DNA of 64,000 bases from Bacteroidales bacterium M2 (GCA_001689415.1 LUJM01000012.1:36646-100645), one strand, 5' to 3'. Counted from the first letter of the stretch, positions 15,328 to 25,871 are shown. Notes: generated by a model not told the origin, from the letters alone. Numbers and translations: made by a program.

Positions 15328-18078
15328 ATGTGTATGTTTAGGCTACTATTATTTTTCGCCGTATTGTTGTCAAGCATTGTTGCCCATGGGCAAGTGCAAA
15401 TTTTAGAGTCGTTCTTAAAGAACGAAGCCGACTGGTATACAACAACAAAAGCAGATGCCGCGAATGTGACTGAGCTCAGATCACCGGATACGGGCATAAC
15501 CTATGTAAGCGAGCAAGCTTATCGTGAGAGTACTAACGGCTTTTTAATGCTGCTTGGTAGGTCTGTAAGCCCTAAAGGCTATATACAGTTTACACTTGAC
15601 GAGCCCTGTAGTAATATAAAACTTTACAGTAGGTCTGCAGCTTCGTCAAATCAGGCAGTTAATGTGTCAATAGGAGATAGTCTGATAGTTTCTAATGCCA
15701 AGATACCCAATGAATCAGGAGGAGTCTTGTCGATAGATATACCTGAATGCTATCAGCAAGGCGGCCTTGAATTCAAGATTCAGGCTTCTACCAATTATAA
15801 TGTGCAGATTACGGAGATAGTGTATAACTTTTCATATTCAGGTTCAAAAAACGAACCAAAAGCGAGTTTCCCTGCAAGTAGATATGTAGCAAAGGTTGGA
15901 GAGGATTTTGTGTCGCCGGCGCTTACGACTGATTCTGACGGTCTTGTGTCATTTAGCTCATCAAACATCGAGGTTGCCACTGTAGATAATAAGACAGGAA
16001 AAGTTTCGATAGTCGGTGCAGGTGAAACAGTGATAACGGCCAATATTGCAGAAACATCAGAATTCGAGCCCGGCGAAGCATCGTATATCCTTGTGGTATT
16101 GGACTCGGGCTTGGTGCTTTATCCTCCAATTACATATGATTTCTGCTCAGAGGATTTACTGCCATATGAAGTTGTTGATGTCAATTGCGACGGAAATACC
16201 TGGTTCTTGAGTCCTGGCAATGGCATGATTTGTGATTCACCTTCTTCGGGCCAGAATCAAGATATACTTCTTACAGCCCCGGTGTATCTGTCAGCAGAAA
16301 TGCATGAATTAGTCATTACTGTTGGAAGCGGTGAAGCAGGCTCATCTTTTATCGTTGGCCTTGTCAATGAGGATTTGGAAATCTATATGGTGTCAGAATA
16401 CTATATTGATTATTCTGAACCGACTGAATATACCTGTTCTTTTGTTTTCGAGGGAGAGGGTAACTATAGAATAGGTATTATGTGCACGTCGACGGATTCT
16501 CAAAGCCCTATGACGGTGTATAAAATAGCAATGGACGAATCTCATGAAGAAGATCCACCGGTTGTCCCCGGTCAGTCGGTAAGGAATACTCTCCCGGCTG
16601 AAGAACTTGGCATACTCCAGAAATTTAAAGATGAAGTACTATCTCCGTACTATTCTTGGGATTTTGATAGTAAAGAACTTGAAGGCGTGAAAATTGTAAA
16701 CGGTCATGTTACGTCGATAAATTTACCCAGCTGCAATTATAATGACAATTGTCATTTCCCGGTATACTTATTACAACTTAAGTATCTGACATCTCTCAGA
16801 CTTCAATATAATTATTTCGTAGGCGATGTGTTTGCTGCAATAGGCAGTGATGCTTTCGCTGATTTTGCTGAAGATGTTAAGGCGAATTCGAATTTGCAGG
16901 TGTTGAATATAAGTAATAACAACATAAGCGGTAATGCCGGGGCGCTTGTGGACTTGTTGCCCAATCTTACGAATCTTGACATACGCCATAATGAGTTTTC
17001 GGAGATAAACCCTGTTTTCCCTGAAACACTGGATGCAATGTGTTACTATCAGACAATTCGTGTCGACCATACTATGGAAGTTCCCAATTATTTCAATCTC
17101 AATGATCTTCCGGAAATGGCAAAGTACCTTATAGAATCTAAATGGTATGGGGAGTTTGATTATCACGACTTGATTATGAGCGTCAATGCCGATAATTCCT
17201 ACTTGGATCTGAGGCCTGATGAGGATTTAAATCTCACACTATCGAATGGTCAATGGTGGAGTAAGAGTAATAGCGAGGTGACACTGTATGATAATGTTGC
17301 ATGGAGCTTCTCGCTGATAATGAAGCTGAGCTATATACCCGGCGATACGAATTTCGATGGAAATGTTGATGTAGCAGATGTACCTCAAGTATGTTCGATG
17401 ATTATGGGTCGTGAAACGCCTATAATCAATCTTGGAGCGGCCAACCTGGTTAAAGAAAGCGAGTACGATAGAATCATTAACGCCCTCGATTTAGTTAAGC
17501 TTATCAATTTGATATTATCCGAGCCTTTGAAGGATAGTGGTTTACGCAGGTCGAGACCGGTGGATATGGCTCGCGTAGGTTTGAGTATTGTAGACGGAGC
17601 TGTCACTTTGACATCCGAGGGCAATGTTTCTGCAATCGACTTTACGTTGCAAGGCGCAGGAGAGTTTACGGCAGAAAAACACTCAGGTATTGCTGTTGCC
17701 AGCCGTAGAAATAGTGATGGCTCACTTCGTGTGATTGCATACTCAACAGATGGTTCGGCCTTGCCTGAGGGTGATATTGTAATAGCCCGAACAGATGCAA
17801 CAAGTACGGGTAAATGTATTGCAGCTTCGCCGGAAGGAAAACTCCTTGAAGTAGCGGTATCGATGTCGGGTATCGAAGACGAGATAGGCTTGTCGGGATT
17901 GCGTGTAACGTCACAGCCCGGAGCATTGATTGTTGACTCAGAGAAAGACGTAAGAGTATACACTACATCGGGCACAGAAGTTTATTCGGGTATGGCCGAT
18001 AATGTGAGAATCAATCTTCAATCCGGCGTATATGTAATCGTATCCGGAGAAAAGGTGGTAAAATGTATTGTAAAGTAA
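15328..18078 (+). CDS. Secreted LRR/BIG2/dockerin-like protein with T9SS sorting domain
   Basis: 916 residues. Signal peptide MCMFRLLLFFAVLLSSIVAHG (an ATG two codons later is possible). Modules: N-terminal beta region ~23-175; bacterial Ig-like (BIG2) ~178-262 (VSFSSSNIEVATVDNKTGKV); leucine-rich repeats ~455-571 (LQVLNISNNNI, LTNLDIRHNEF); dockerin-like pair ~672-730, first loop GDTNFDGNVDVADV with the D-N-D-D-D calcium ligand pattern, second loop degenerate (ESEYDRIINALD); a beta module ~735-850 resembling cohesin; and a C-terminal type A T9SS domain (VYTTSGTEVYSG, LQSGVYVIVSG). Predicted to be exported and anchored at the surface. Lower G+C than neighbours. Eleven bases separate it from the next gene. 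Role unknown; adhesion or complex assembly is inference. Confidence 0.85.
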   Translation: MCMFRLLLFFAVLLSSIVAHGQVQILESFLKNEADWYTTTKADAANVTELRSPDTGITYVSEQAYRESTNGFLMLLGRSVSPKGYIQFTLDEPCSNIKLYSRSAASSNQAVNVSIGDSLIVSNAKIPNESGGVLSIDIPECYQQGGLEFKIQASTNYNVQITEIVYNFSYSGSKNEPKASFPASRYVAKVGEDFVSPALTTDSDGLVSFSSSNIEVATVDNKTGKVSIVGAGETVITANIAETSEFEPGEASYILVVLDSGLVLYPPITYDFCSEDLLPYEVVDVNCDGNTWFLSPGNGMICDSPSSGQNQDILLTAPVYLSAEMHELVITVGSGEAGSSFIVGLVNEDLEIYMVSEYYIDYSEPTEYTCSFVFEGEGNYRIGIMCTSTDSQSPMTVYKIAMDESHEEDPPVVPGQSVRNTLPAEELGILQKFKDEVLSPYYSWDFDSKELEGVKIVNGHVTSINLPSCNYNDNCHFPVYLLQLKYLTSLRLQYNYFVGDVFAAIGSDAFADFAEDVKANSNLQVLNISNNNISGNAGALVDLLPNLTNLDIRHNEFSEINPVFPETLDAMCYYQTIRVDHTMEVPNYFNLNDLPEMAKYLIESKWYGEFDYHDLIMSVNADNSYLDLRPDEDLNLTLSNGQWWSKSNSEVTLYDNVAWSFSLIMKLSYIPGDTNFDGNVDVADVPQVCSMIMGRETPIINLGAANLVKESEYDRIINALDLVKLINLILSEPLKDSGLRRSRPVDMARVGLSIVDGAVTLTSEGNVSAIDFTLQGAGEFTAEKHSGIAVASRRNSDGSLRVIAYSTDGSALPEGDIVIARTDATSTGKCIAASPEGKLLEVAVSMSGIEDEIGLSGLRVTSQPGALIVDSEKDVRVYTTSGTEVYSGMADNVRINLQSGVYVIVSGEKVVKCIVK

Positions 18079-18089
18079 CTGATACTAAA

Positions 18090-21000
18090 ATGAAAGAAAT
18101 ACTTAAAAGCTTGTTTTTAGTGTTTGTACTTCTGATGCCATTTGGTATTAGTGCACAAACGATAAATAAATTGACAGTAGCAGAAGCTCAAGGTAGCCGA
18201 GGGGAGACAATCCACCTTCCTATAATACTTGAGAATACCGATCCTATTGTCGCTGTAGAGTTCAATCTCGAAATTGGATATGTGGAAAATTCGATTCTTG
18301 ACCTGAACTGGCAGAATGTAACTCTTAGCGATCGAGCCGAAGATCATGTGGTAGAGTTTACCGGTAATGGACATAACTCTGGGCATTTGTTGATTTATTC
18401 TCCAACAAATACTCCCTTTAAAGCGAATGCCGGAGTAATTGCAAGTATCGAATGTGTAATACCGTCAAATGCGACTGCCGATACAACTTATCCGATGACT
18501 TTGTCGGAATACGGTTTGATTCTTGCTGACCGCGATGCAAATAATGTGCTCACCGATCATGTGAATGGTAGTGTTACTATTGCCGACGGCCCTGATTTTA
18601 TTCTTAAAAATGTACGTCCCGACCGAGCGATTTTTGGACCGGGTGATAAAGTCAAGCTTACTGTCGAAATAGAGAATATCGGTAAGGCCGCAAACAATGG
18701 CCCGTTCTATCTCGTTTACAGCTTGGTTGGTGACAACAATCGGAGGGTTGGTATATATGAAAAGTATATAAGTGATATAATACTCCAAGCCGGTGAAAAG
18801 GTATCAGATGTGTTGGAATTCGAAGTGGCAAATAGTCTGCCATTCGAAGGTAAAGCACATTTTGAGGTAAGCTTGATACCAGATAATTATTTCGGTTTTG
18901 GCGAAGGCTTGGAAAAGCAGTTGAACAATACTGCGCAAAGTGATGATGTCACTGTTAGTTCCGGGCTGATGTTTGTTGGCGATAAAGAAGTGTCGGAGAA
19001 TGCCGGTTCGTATTTCTTGCATTTGTATCGCAGTGGAAATCTTGAAGCTCCACTTGAGGTAAAGCTTGAACTGAAGGGCGATGTAGACGGTGTGTCATGT
19101 CCGGAAAAGGTGACAATGCAGCCCAACAATTACATGGAATGGATTGAGATTATGATTGAAGATAATTCAATTCATAATCCGGTGAAGAATGTGACAATCA
19201 CAGCGTCGGCCGACGGATTTAGCCCTATAGAGCATACATTTGCCATAATAGATGACGAGCGCCCTAAGTTGACGTTACAGCTAAGCCATGAGACACTTGC
19301 CGAGGGACAGAAAGGCATTTTGACAATATCAACCGACAGATTTTCTGATACTGATGTGAATGTGAATATCTCGCATAATCACACGCCACTTGTCAAAATC
19401 CCGTCAAATGTTATTATTCCTAAGGGACAGAATAGTGTAGAGGTCGAAGTTGAAGCCGTAGAAGACGATGAAGTTTCAGGTATAGTAGAGGTTACAATCC
19501 AGGCTCGGGCCGACGAGCATCCTTATGTAGAGACCGTTTACCTCATCGTAGAGGACAATGATTTGCCGCAGTTGAATATGACTATTACGCCGCAGGTGGC
19601 AGAGGAAGATGCCGGACTTAAGTGCTTCGAAGTTGTGCTCAGTCGCAGTGGTGCTACTAATACGATTGCCTCTATTCGCCTTAGCGATAATGGAAACAAC
19701 GACATATATTATCCAACACGCGAAATCAAAATGGCTAAAGGTGTCGAGACTGTGCGCTTTAATCTCGGTGTCAATGACAATGGTATTGTTGAGGGCGACC
19801 GCGAGGTGACTATCACGGCAGCTGTTTATCTTAGCGCGTGCAATTGTACGGCACCTGCTGAAAGCGGCGCAGCTGCTGTTGCAACAGTTAAGATTCTTGA
19901 TAATGACCTTCCTCTGCTTGGGGCTACAGTCAACAATCCAACAGTGGGCGAAGGTAGTTCGTTTGACATTATCATTTCACGTAATACTGTATCCGATTCT
20001 CCTTTGGTGGTGAATATTTCTACTGATTGCGAAGATGTAGAATATCCGTCGAAGGTTATAATACCTGCCGGAGAAATGTCGGTTACTGCAAGAGTTTCCG
20101 TTAAAAAGAATACAGTGCAGGATGATACCCATATGGCCACTTTTATAGTCAGTGCCGAGGGCTTTTCTTCAGTCAAGACAATAGTACAGATTACCGACCG
20201 TACACTTGCTGATGCAGTTATTTCAGACTTGAAAGTATTATCTACTGCAGATGTTTTGGCTGGAGACTGCGTTGATGTTGAAGTTGTAATATCCAATATC
20301 GGATTGGTTGACCTTGCTCCCGGATATGTGACATTCGGCAGGTCTGACGAGAATTCATATCAGAACAAGATTTACTACCACGACCCGATTCCGGCCGGTG
20401 CATCGCAAAGAATCATAGGTAAGGTAACCATGCCCGACCGGATAGGACGTGTTTATGTTGAAGTGGGTACAAATCAAAGCAGGGAAATACCTGAATTGAC
20501 CTATTCGAATAACACCAAAACCATAGAGGTAGACTTAAAGCCCTCGTTTGTGGCTACTTTGGCTTCCTCGAAGACGCGCTATGACATAGGCGAAGAAGTG
20601 ACTTTGACCGGCCATGCCGAGGGTCGAAATGTAGCCAATGCAAAGGTGGAAGTATATGCAATTCACAAAGGTACTCGTCAGGCTACTTTGGTAGAAACAG
20701 ATGAAGACGGTAATTTTACGTTTAGCTTTACACCTGATGAGCGTCAATGCGGGCACTTTGATGCCGGAGCTTGTTATCCCGGTGAATCATCGACAAAAGT
20801 CCTTGCCTCATTTGATATGACCGGTCTGATGCGTGGCTCGGCTAACATGATGACAGTACAGGGTTTCATCGGTATCACCGACCATGTGAAAACGATAATC
20901 GTGAATCCTATGGATATCGAAGCCAAGGGTGTGAAAGTAAGCATAGATACTCCGGACAATTATACGGTTAGTTGCAACCAGCCCGGCGATATCGCAGCTA

Positions 21001-24000
21001 ACGGTCAGGTGGAACTTGAGTTTGCTTTAACAGCAAAATCGCCAACCGAAGGTTATAATTGGCAACGGATTCCTGTGACTGTATCTATGGATAATGGCCC
21101 TGACCTGAGTTTTGTAATCTATAGTTTCGCTTCTACGGCTTCCGGAAAACTTGAATTGTCGACCGATTTGTTGGATTTGACAGTTGTTTCCGGTAGTGCA
21201 CGAGAAATACCGGTGACGATAACAAATGTAGGATATGGAGAAACCGGACCTATTTCGATAGCCTTGCCCGATGTTAACTACCTGAGTTTGTTGAGTCAGG
21301 CCCAATTACCGTCGTTGGCATCCGGCGAGAAGGCAACAATGATTCTCGGCGTGAAGGGCAGTGTCGACATGCCTTTGAATATTCCGATGACAGGAAACCT
21401 TGGTATCAACTGTGAAAATGCCGACGGTGTTGTTTTGAAGTACCGATTAGAGGCTGTTTCAGAACGTACAGGTAAATTGATAGTGGATGTAAGAGACGAT
21501 TATACATATAATACTGTAGAGGCTCCTCATGTAGAGGGTGCTACTGTAAGTATTTGTCATCCCACAACCGGAAAGGTAATCGTACAGGGTACAACAGATG
21601 CCGATGGTCTGTTTAGCGTAGACATTCCAGAAGGAAACTATTCATTGCAGGTAAGCGAACCTCGACACTTCGGCGGTGATGCTCGCAGTATCATAGTAAA
21701 CGCCGGTAGAGATAATATGCAGATTGTGAATCTGTGCTATAATGCGGTAACTGTAAAATATGATGTAGTCGAGACTACCGTAGAAGATGAATATAGCCTC
21801 GTAACTACAGTCGAATTCGAAACCAACGTGCCGGCTCCTGTTGTAGTTATTACAGGTCCTAAAGGTGTGTTGGGCGAAGATATGCGAGCCGGAGATACGA
21901 AGATATTAAACTTCGTGATAACTAATCATGGACTTGTAAAGGCTGCTAATACCTGTGTCTATCTGCCGGAAAATACCGCCTCGTTTACGTTCGAGCCTCT
22001 TACCGATATGGAGATTTTCGACCTCGGCCCGCATCAGTCAAGAGGGATACCGGTTTTGATGACATGTATTTCCAATGGATCAGAGACTCAATCACTCCAG
22101 CCTAAAGCAGCCAAAGGCCCTGCGGAAGTTATGGATAATTGTGTATCTCATCTTTTTGCGACTTATGAGACTATCTGTGGCGAGTCAATATTATTAAATC
22201 GGGCCGCACATGATATGGCACTTAAGTTTTGTGCGGCAGCTGCCATTGGATCAGCCATATTTGACGGCCTTGATTGGATGAGCCGACTACCGCAGATGCC
22301 TACAGCGCCCTTACGTAATCCGAATGTGCCGGGACATAACAGGCCTACAAGTCCTGGACGCGGCCCTATAGAATATGGTAGAGGTAACGGTAATCGCGGT
22401 ATTTGCGATCCTGTTGTAGCCGAAGCCGGAGCAAACTTGATTGGTGGTCTTGCCGGTATGTATGGCGGCCCTGCCGGATATGCGTTGGGTTGTGCAAATT
22501 CGGCCGCAGACTATGCACTTCATCCGTCTCCGGGTAATGCCTTGGGTATGGGTCGCCAGTTAGCCTCTCCACTCATTGACGCTGCTGTCAACAATGCTTT
22601 GTCTCAGGCATTTGGATCCGGAATGGGTGAGGCTTTGGGTTCTCTTATGAACACTGCCCAGAATGTAAACAACACTATTCCTTATGCTTATACAATGGCG
22701 CATCCGCATGCGCAGGCATTATCTTTCGGTTCGAAAGCTCCTCAAATTAGCGAAGATGATTTGAAAGGTAAATACTTGTGGATGGTAGAGTATGGAGAAG
22801 CTGCCACTCGTTATATAGAGTTCTTGAAGGCACTTAACGAACTTGCCACTATTGCGCTCGGTGATATAGCGTGGTTCGACCGTGTGACGGGAATGGAAAA
22901 AGAACTTTTCATGCCCGTGATAACACGAGCATTTGAGACAGAGACAAACGGTGGCGAAAAGGTTACAAGTGAGATGCTTGAATCAGTACGTCCTGCCGGC
23001 ATTTCACCGGCTATGGTTCAGGCGTACATAGATCATGTGCGCAATCTCGCTTCCGGCGACTCTGCTTTGAGAGAACGAGTGTCAGAGCTATCACAAGCTA
23101 TAATGGAAATGACTCAAGAAGCCAATGACAAAGGCTTCATGTCGTGCACGGATATGTTTACAACAGCCTATCAGGCTTATGACTTGCACTTCCAGGAAGA
23201 AAGCAAGAGCGTGTGCGCTTCTATAACTCTTCAGTTCAAGCAATCGATGTATTTGACTCGTCAGGCATTTCGTGGAACGCTTACCATTTTCAATGGTCAC
23301 GAAACTAATCCGATTACAGGAGCACGTTTGCACCTGACAGTACGCGATAAGTATGGAGAACTTGCCGAAAGCGATCGCTTCGAGGTACACCTGGAAGAAC
23401 TCAGAGAAGGATTTACCGGAGCTTCAAATCTTGAAGATCCTAACGGCTGGAGCCTTGATGCACAAAAGACAGGTATAGCCACTATACTGTATATCCCCAC
23501 TAAAAAAGCGGCACCAACCGAATCGCAGATGTATACATTTGCCGGTACGGTAGAGTATGTTGATCCATTTACCGGAACTGTAGTAACCAGGGAGCTAAGT
23601 CCGACATCGCTTATGGTCAAACCGTGCCCGGAACTCGATCTCACTTACTTTATGCAGCGAGATGTCTACGGTGATGACGCTTTGACAGAAGATAAGGTCG
23701 AGCCCTCTGTTCCGGCAGAGTTTTCGATGATTTTGTTCAACAAAGGAGCCGGAGATGCTACAGATGTCAGGTTCGTCACCGAGCAGCCTCAGATAATCGA
23801 TAATCATAAAGGTCTACTCATTGACTTCGAGCTTTTGTCTTCTCAACTCAATGGTTCAGAATCGACAATGGCACTCGGTGGATCGGTACCTACTGAATTT
23901 GGTACAATCGCTCCTAATACAGGTGCTTATGCTCAATGGTGGTTCATATCCTCTCTGCTTGGACATTTTACAAATTATAGGATAGATGCCACACATGTAA

Positions 24001-25079
24001 CTTCGTTTGGAAATCCGGACCTCTCCTTGCTCGACAAGGTGTCGATTCATGAATTGATTCGAAGTGTAGATGTACCCTGGATTATATCTAATGCCGACAG
24101 TAGCTTCAAAACAAAAGGTTTTGTAGTTAATGATAAGTCTGACTTTGACGATAAACCGGACACCATATACTTAACCGACGGAAGTTCATCGGGTGTTACC
24201 GTGGCAGAAGATTTGACTTCGGTAGCGATAGACGATGATAAGGCCCGTATTTCGATTGCAGATGCATCGAAAGGCTGGATTTATGGCAGTGTGCCTGCTC
24301 CGTTTGGTATCGACCGAGATATTGCCAAGGTTGTAGACAATTATGGTAAGGAGCTTCCTGTGCGGAATGTATGGGCCACTACTTGCACTATGCGCGACGG
24401 TTTCACTCCACTTTATGAGAATAGAATCCATATCGTAGATTATCGTGAGAACGAAGGCCCGGTAGAATATACTGTAACTTTCGAAGATGCGGATGATATG
24501 CCTCTTGAAGTTGAGTCGTTCGTCGGTGTTCCTGATGCAGACAGCTATGTTTCCTTGCCTGTGGAATCCTTGGTGGTAAACTTTAATAAATCGATTCAAC
24601 CCGATACATTCAATGAGGATGATATTACCCTGACCCGTGAAGGTAGTCGCGTTGACAAAAAGACTATTACCATAGTTCCGGTTGAAGGAAGTGACAATAA
24701 GTCTTTCCGGATTAATTTTGGAGCGGCGACTTATGAGGCAGGTTTTTATGTTCTTACAGTTGCCACGCACAGCATAGTAGCCGCAGACGGTTTCAAAGGT
24801 CAGAACGGCAAATCAGCTTCGTGGTTGCAGTACGACATGGAGACAGGTCTCGACGGTACAGTGGCAGGCGGGTCCGGTATATGGCCCGAGTGTACACGCG
24901 ATTTCCTCAATGTAAGAGTTGATGCTGATGTTGAGTTCGTTATTTATGACGCATCAGGTCGGGAGGTGTCTTCAGGTGAGCTTCATGCCGGTAAACAGAC
25001 TGTAGATGTGCATGGCCTTAGCTCCGGTGTTTATATCTTCAGTATGCCGATTGGCACTCACAGGTTTGTGAAGATGTAA
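18090..25079 (+). CDS. Giant secreted cohesin-like/CARDB/Calx-beta protein with T9SS sorting domain
   Basis: 2329 residues from the ATG followed by a signal peptide (MKEILKSLFLVFVLLMPFG); an ATG at 18063 in frame overlaps the previous gene and is unlikely. Order: cohesin-like beta module ~23-160; CARDB ~168-285 (VKLTVEIENIGKAANNG); four Calx-beta units ~292-702, each ending in a D-D/N-D-type turn (EDNDLPQL, LDNDLPLL); second CARDB ~709-817; macroglobulin-like strand region ~819-880; carboxypeptidase-regulatory-like repeat ~1126-1197; a Gly/Ala/Pro-rich stretch ~1371-1537; a helical segment ~1540-1700; several unnamed beta domains; an SbsA-type Ig domain near 2150-2250; and a type A T9SS tail (FVIYDASGREVSSG, LSSGVYIFSM). 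Probably a surface-exposed filament or adhesin. Function not known. Confidence 0.85.
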   Translation: MKEILKSLFLVFVLLMPFGISAQTINKLTVAEAQGSRGETIHLPIILENTDPIVAVEFNLEIGYVENSILDLNWQNVTLSDRAEDHVVEFTGNGHNSGHLLIYSPTNTPFKANAGVIASIECVIPSNATADTTYPMTLSEYGLILADRDANNVLTDHVNGSVTIADGPDFILKNVRPDRAIFGPGDKVKLTVEIENIGKAANNGPFYLVYSLVGDNNRRVGIYEKYISDIILQAGEKVSDVLEFEVANSLPFEGKAHFEVSLIPDNYFGFGEGLEKQLNNTAQSDDVTVSSGLMFVGDKEVSENAGSYFLHLYRSGNLEAPLEVKLELKGDVDGVSCPEKVTMQPNNYMEWIEIMIEDNSIHNPVKNVTITASADGFSPIEHTFAIIDDERPKLTLQLSHETLAEGQKGILTISTDRFSDTDVNVNISHNHTPLVKIPSNVIIPKGQNSVEVEVEAVEDDEVSGIVEVTIQARADEHPYVETVYLIVEDNDLPQLNMTITPQVAEEDAGLKCFEVVLSRSGATNTIASIRLSDNGNNDIYYPTREIKMAKGVETVRFNLGVNDNGIVEGDREVTITAAVYLSACNCTAPAESGAAAVATVKILDNDLPLLGATVNNPTVGEGSSFDIIISRNTVSDSPLVVNISTDCEDVEYPSKVIIPAGEMSVTARVSVKKNTVQDDTHMATFIVSAEGFSSVKTIVQITDRTLADAVISDLKVLSTADVLAGDCVDVEVVISNIGLVDLAPGYVTFGRSDENSYQNKIYYHDPIPAGASQRIIGKVTMPDRIGRVYVEVGTNQSREIPELTYSNNTKTIEVDLKPSFVATLASSKTRYDIGEEVTLTGHAEGRNVANAKVEVYAIHKGTRQATLVETDEDGNFTFSFTPDERQCGHFDAGACYPGESSTKVLASFDMTGLMRGSANMMTVQGFIGITDHVKTIIVNPMDIEAKGVKVSIDTPDNYTVSCNQPGDIAANGQVELEFALTAKSPTEGYNWQRIPVTVSMDNGPDLSFVIYSFASTASGKLELSTDLLDLTVVSGSAREIPVTITNVGYGETGPISIALPDVNYLSLLSQAQLPSLASGEKATMILGVKGSVDMPLNIPMTGNLGINCENADGVVLKYRLEAVSERTGKLIVDVRDDYTYNTVEAPHVEGATVSICHPTTGKVIVQGTTDADGLFSVDIPEGNYSLQVSEPRHFGGDARSIIVNAGRDNMQIVNLCYNAVTVKYDVVETTVEDEYSLVTTVEFETNVPAPVVVITGPKGVLGEDMRAGDTKILNFVITNHGLVKAANTCVYLPENTASFTFEPLTDMEIFDLGPHQSRGIPVLMTCISNGSETQSLQPKAAKGPAEVMDNCVSHLFATYETICGESILLNRAAHDMALKFCAAAAIGSAIFDGLDWMSRLPQMPTAPLRNPNVPGHNRPTSPGRGPIEYGRGNGNRGICDPVVAEAGANLIGGLAGMYGGPAGYALGCANSAADYALHPSPGNALGMGRQLASPLIDAAVNNALSQAFGSGMGEALGSLMNTAQNVNNTIPYAYTMAHPHAQALSFGSKAPQISEDDLKGKYLWMVEYGEAATRYIEFLKALNELATIALGDIAWFDRVTGMEKELFMPVITRAFETETNGGEKVTSEMLESVRPAGISPAMVQAYIDHVRNLASGDSALRERVSELSQAIMEMTQEANDKGFMSCTDMFTTAYQAYDLHFQEESKSVCASITLQFKQSMYLTRQAFRGTLTIFNGHETNPITGARLHLTVRDKYGELAESDRFEVHLEELREGFTGASNLEDPNGWSLDAQKTGIATILYIPTKKAAPTESQMYTFAGTVEYVDPFTGTVVTRELSPTSLMVKPCPELDLTYFMQRDVYGDDALTEDKVEPSVPAEFSMILFNKGAGDATDVRFVTEQPQIIDNHKGLLIDFELLSSQLNGSESTMALGGSVPTEFGTIAPNTGAYAQWWFISSLLGHFTNYRIDATHVTSFGNPDLSLLDKVSIHELIRSVDVPWIISNADSSFKTKGFVVNDKSDFDDKPDTIYLTDGSSSGVTVAEDLTSVAIDDDKARISIADASKGWIYGSVPAPFGIDRDIAKVVDNYGKELPVRNVWATTCTMRDGFTPLYENRIHIVDYRENEGPVEYTVTFEDADDMPLEVESFVGVPDADSYVSLPVESLVVNFNKSIQPDTFNEDDITLTREGSRVDKKTITIVPVEGSDNKSFRINFGAATYEAGFYVLTVATHSIVAADGFKGQNGKSASWLQYDMETGLDGTVAGGSGIWPECTRDFLNVRVDADVEFVIYDASGREVSSGELHAGKQTVDVHGLSSGVYIFSMPIGTHRFVKM

Positions 25080-25090
25080 TAATAATCTGA

Positions 25091-25143
25091 CAAAATCAAA
25101 TCGGGCCGACAACTCCGGTGGTTGTCGGCCCGATTTGATTTTG
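25091..25143. terminator. Bidirectional terminator with 23-bp perfect stem
   Basis: Bases 25091-25113 and 25121-25143 are perfect inverted complements around a 7-base loop (TCCGGTG). The ends are A-rich on the left and T-rich on the right, so it can terminate both the rightward secreted-protein transcript and the leftward rprXY transcript. Confidence 0.9.
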
Positions 25144-25163
25144 TGTATCTTGTTGCTTTTTAC

Positions 25164-25871
25164 TTAGTTTGCCGGTTCGGCTTCCGGGGCGATGAGCTTG
25201 TAGCCTTTGCCGTGGATGTTGATGATTTCGATCGAGGGATCATCCTTGAGGTGCTTGCGAAGCTTGGTGATGTATACGTCCATTGAGCGGGCGTTGAAGT
25301 AGTTGTCGTCGATCCAGATAGTCTTGAGAGCGTAGTTGCGCTCGAGGATTTCGTTGACGTGTGCGCAAAGCAGGCTCAGCAGTTCAGATTCCTTGGTGGT
25401 GAGTTTGGTGATTTTGTCGCCAATCATGAGCACCTGTTTTTGAGTGTCGAAGGTGAAATTACCGATTTTGTACATGGTTATTTCTTTGCCTTTTTTTCCT
25501 TTGACACGGCGCAGGATTGCCTCGATACGGAATACGAGTTCTTCCATCGAGAATGGTTTGGTGATGTAGTCGTCAGCACCGATTTTGAATCCTTCGAGAA
25601 TGTCTTCCTTGAGCGATTTAGCAGTGAGGAATATGATGGGTACTTCGGAGTTGACGGTGCGTATTTCCTGGGCGAGAGTGAACCCGTCCTTTTTGGGCAT
25701 CATCACGTCGAGAACGCAGATGTCGTATTTGCCTTTTAGAAAAGCTTTGTAGCCGCTTTCACCGTCGACAAACAGGTCGGCGTTGTAACCCTTGGCCTGC
25801 AGGTATTCGCGCAGAAGCATGCCTAAGTTCTCGTCGTCTTCACAAAGAAGAATTTTCATGCGGTCTTCCAT
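25164..25871 (-). CDS. rprY: OmpR-family response regulator RprY
   Basis: 235 residues. Receiver domain first: acidic pair E11-D12-D13, phosphoacceptor D55 in VLDVMMPKKDG, T83 in FLTAKS and K105 in TKPFSMEEL. A winged-helix DNA-binding domain follows (LTTKESELLSLLCAH, SMDVYITKLRKHLKDDP, IINIHGKGYKLI). It closely resembles RprY of Bacteroides fragilis, the partner of RprX. An internal ATG four codons on (MKILLCEDD) may be the real start. It lies 5 bases downstream of the kinase gene, in one operon. Regulon not readable from this window. Confidence 0.93.
   Translation of the reverse strand: MEDRMKILLCEDDENLGMLLREYLQAKGYNADLFVDGESGYKAFLKGKYDICVLDVMMPKKDGFTLAQEIRTVNSEVPIIFLTAKSLKEDILEGFKIGADDYITKPFSMEELVFRIEAILRRVKGKKGKEITMYKIGNFTFDTQKQVLMIGDKITKLTTKESELLSLLCAHVNEILERNYALKTIWIDDNYFNARSMDVYITKLRKHLKDDPSIEIINIHGKGYKLIAPEAEPAN

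Noticed and set aside
19000..20200. Calx-beta repeats as DNA-level tandem repeats
   Set aside because: The four units are similar at protein level only; there is no obvious near-identical nucleotide repeat, so they are old duplications rather than a recent expansion.
25091..25143. Long perfect inverted repeat as a mobile element end
   Set aside because: It lies between convergent genes, has a 7-base loop and no flanking duplication, so a bidirectional terminator explains it.
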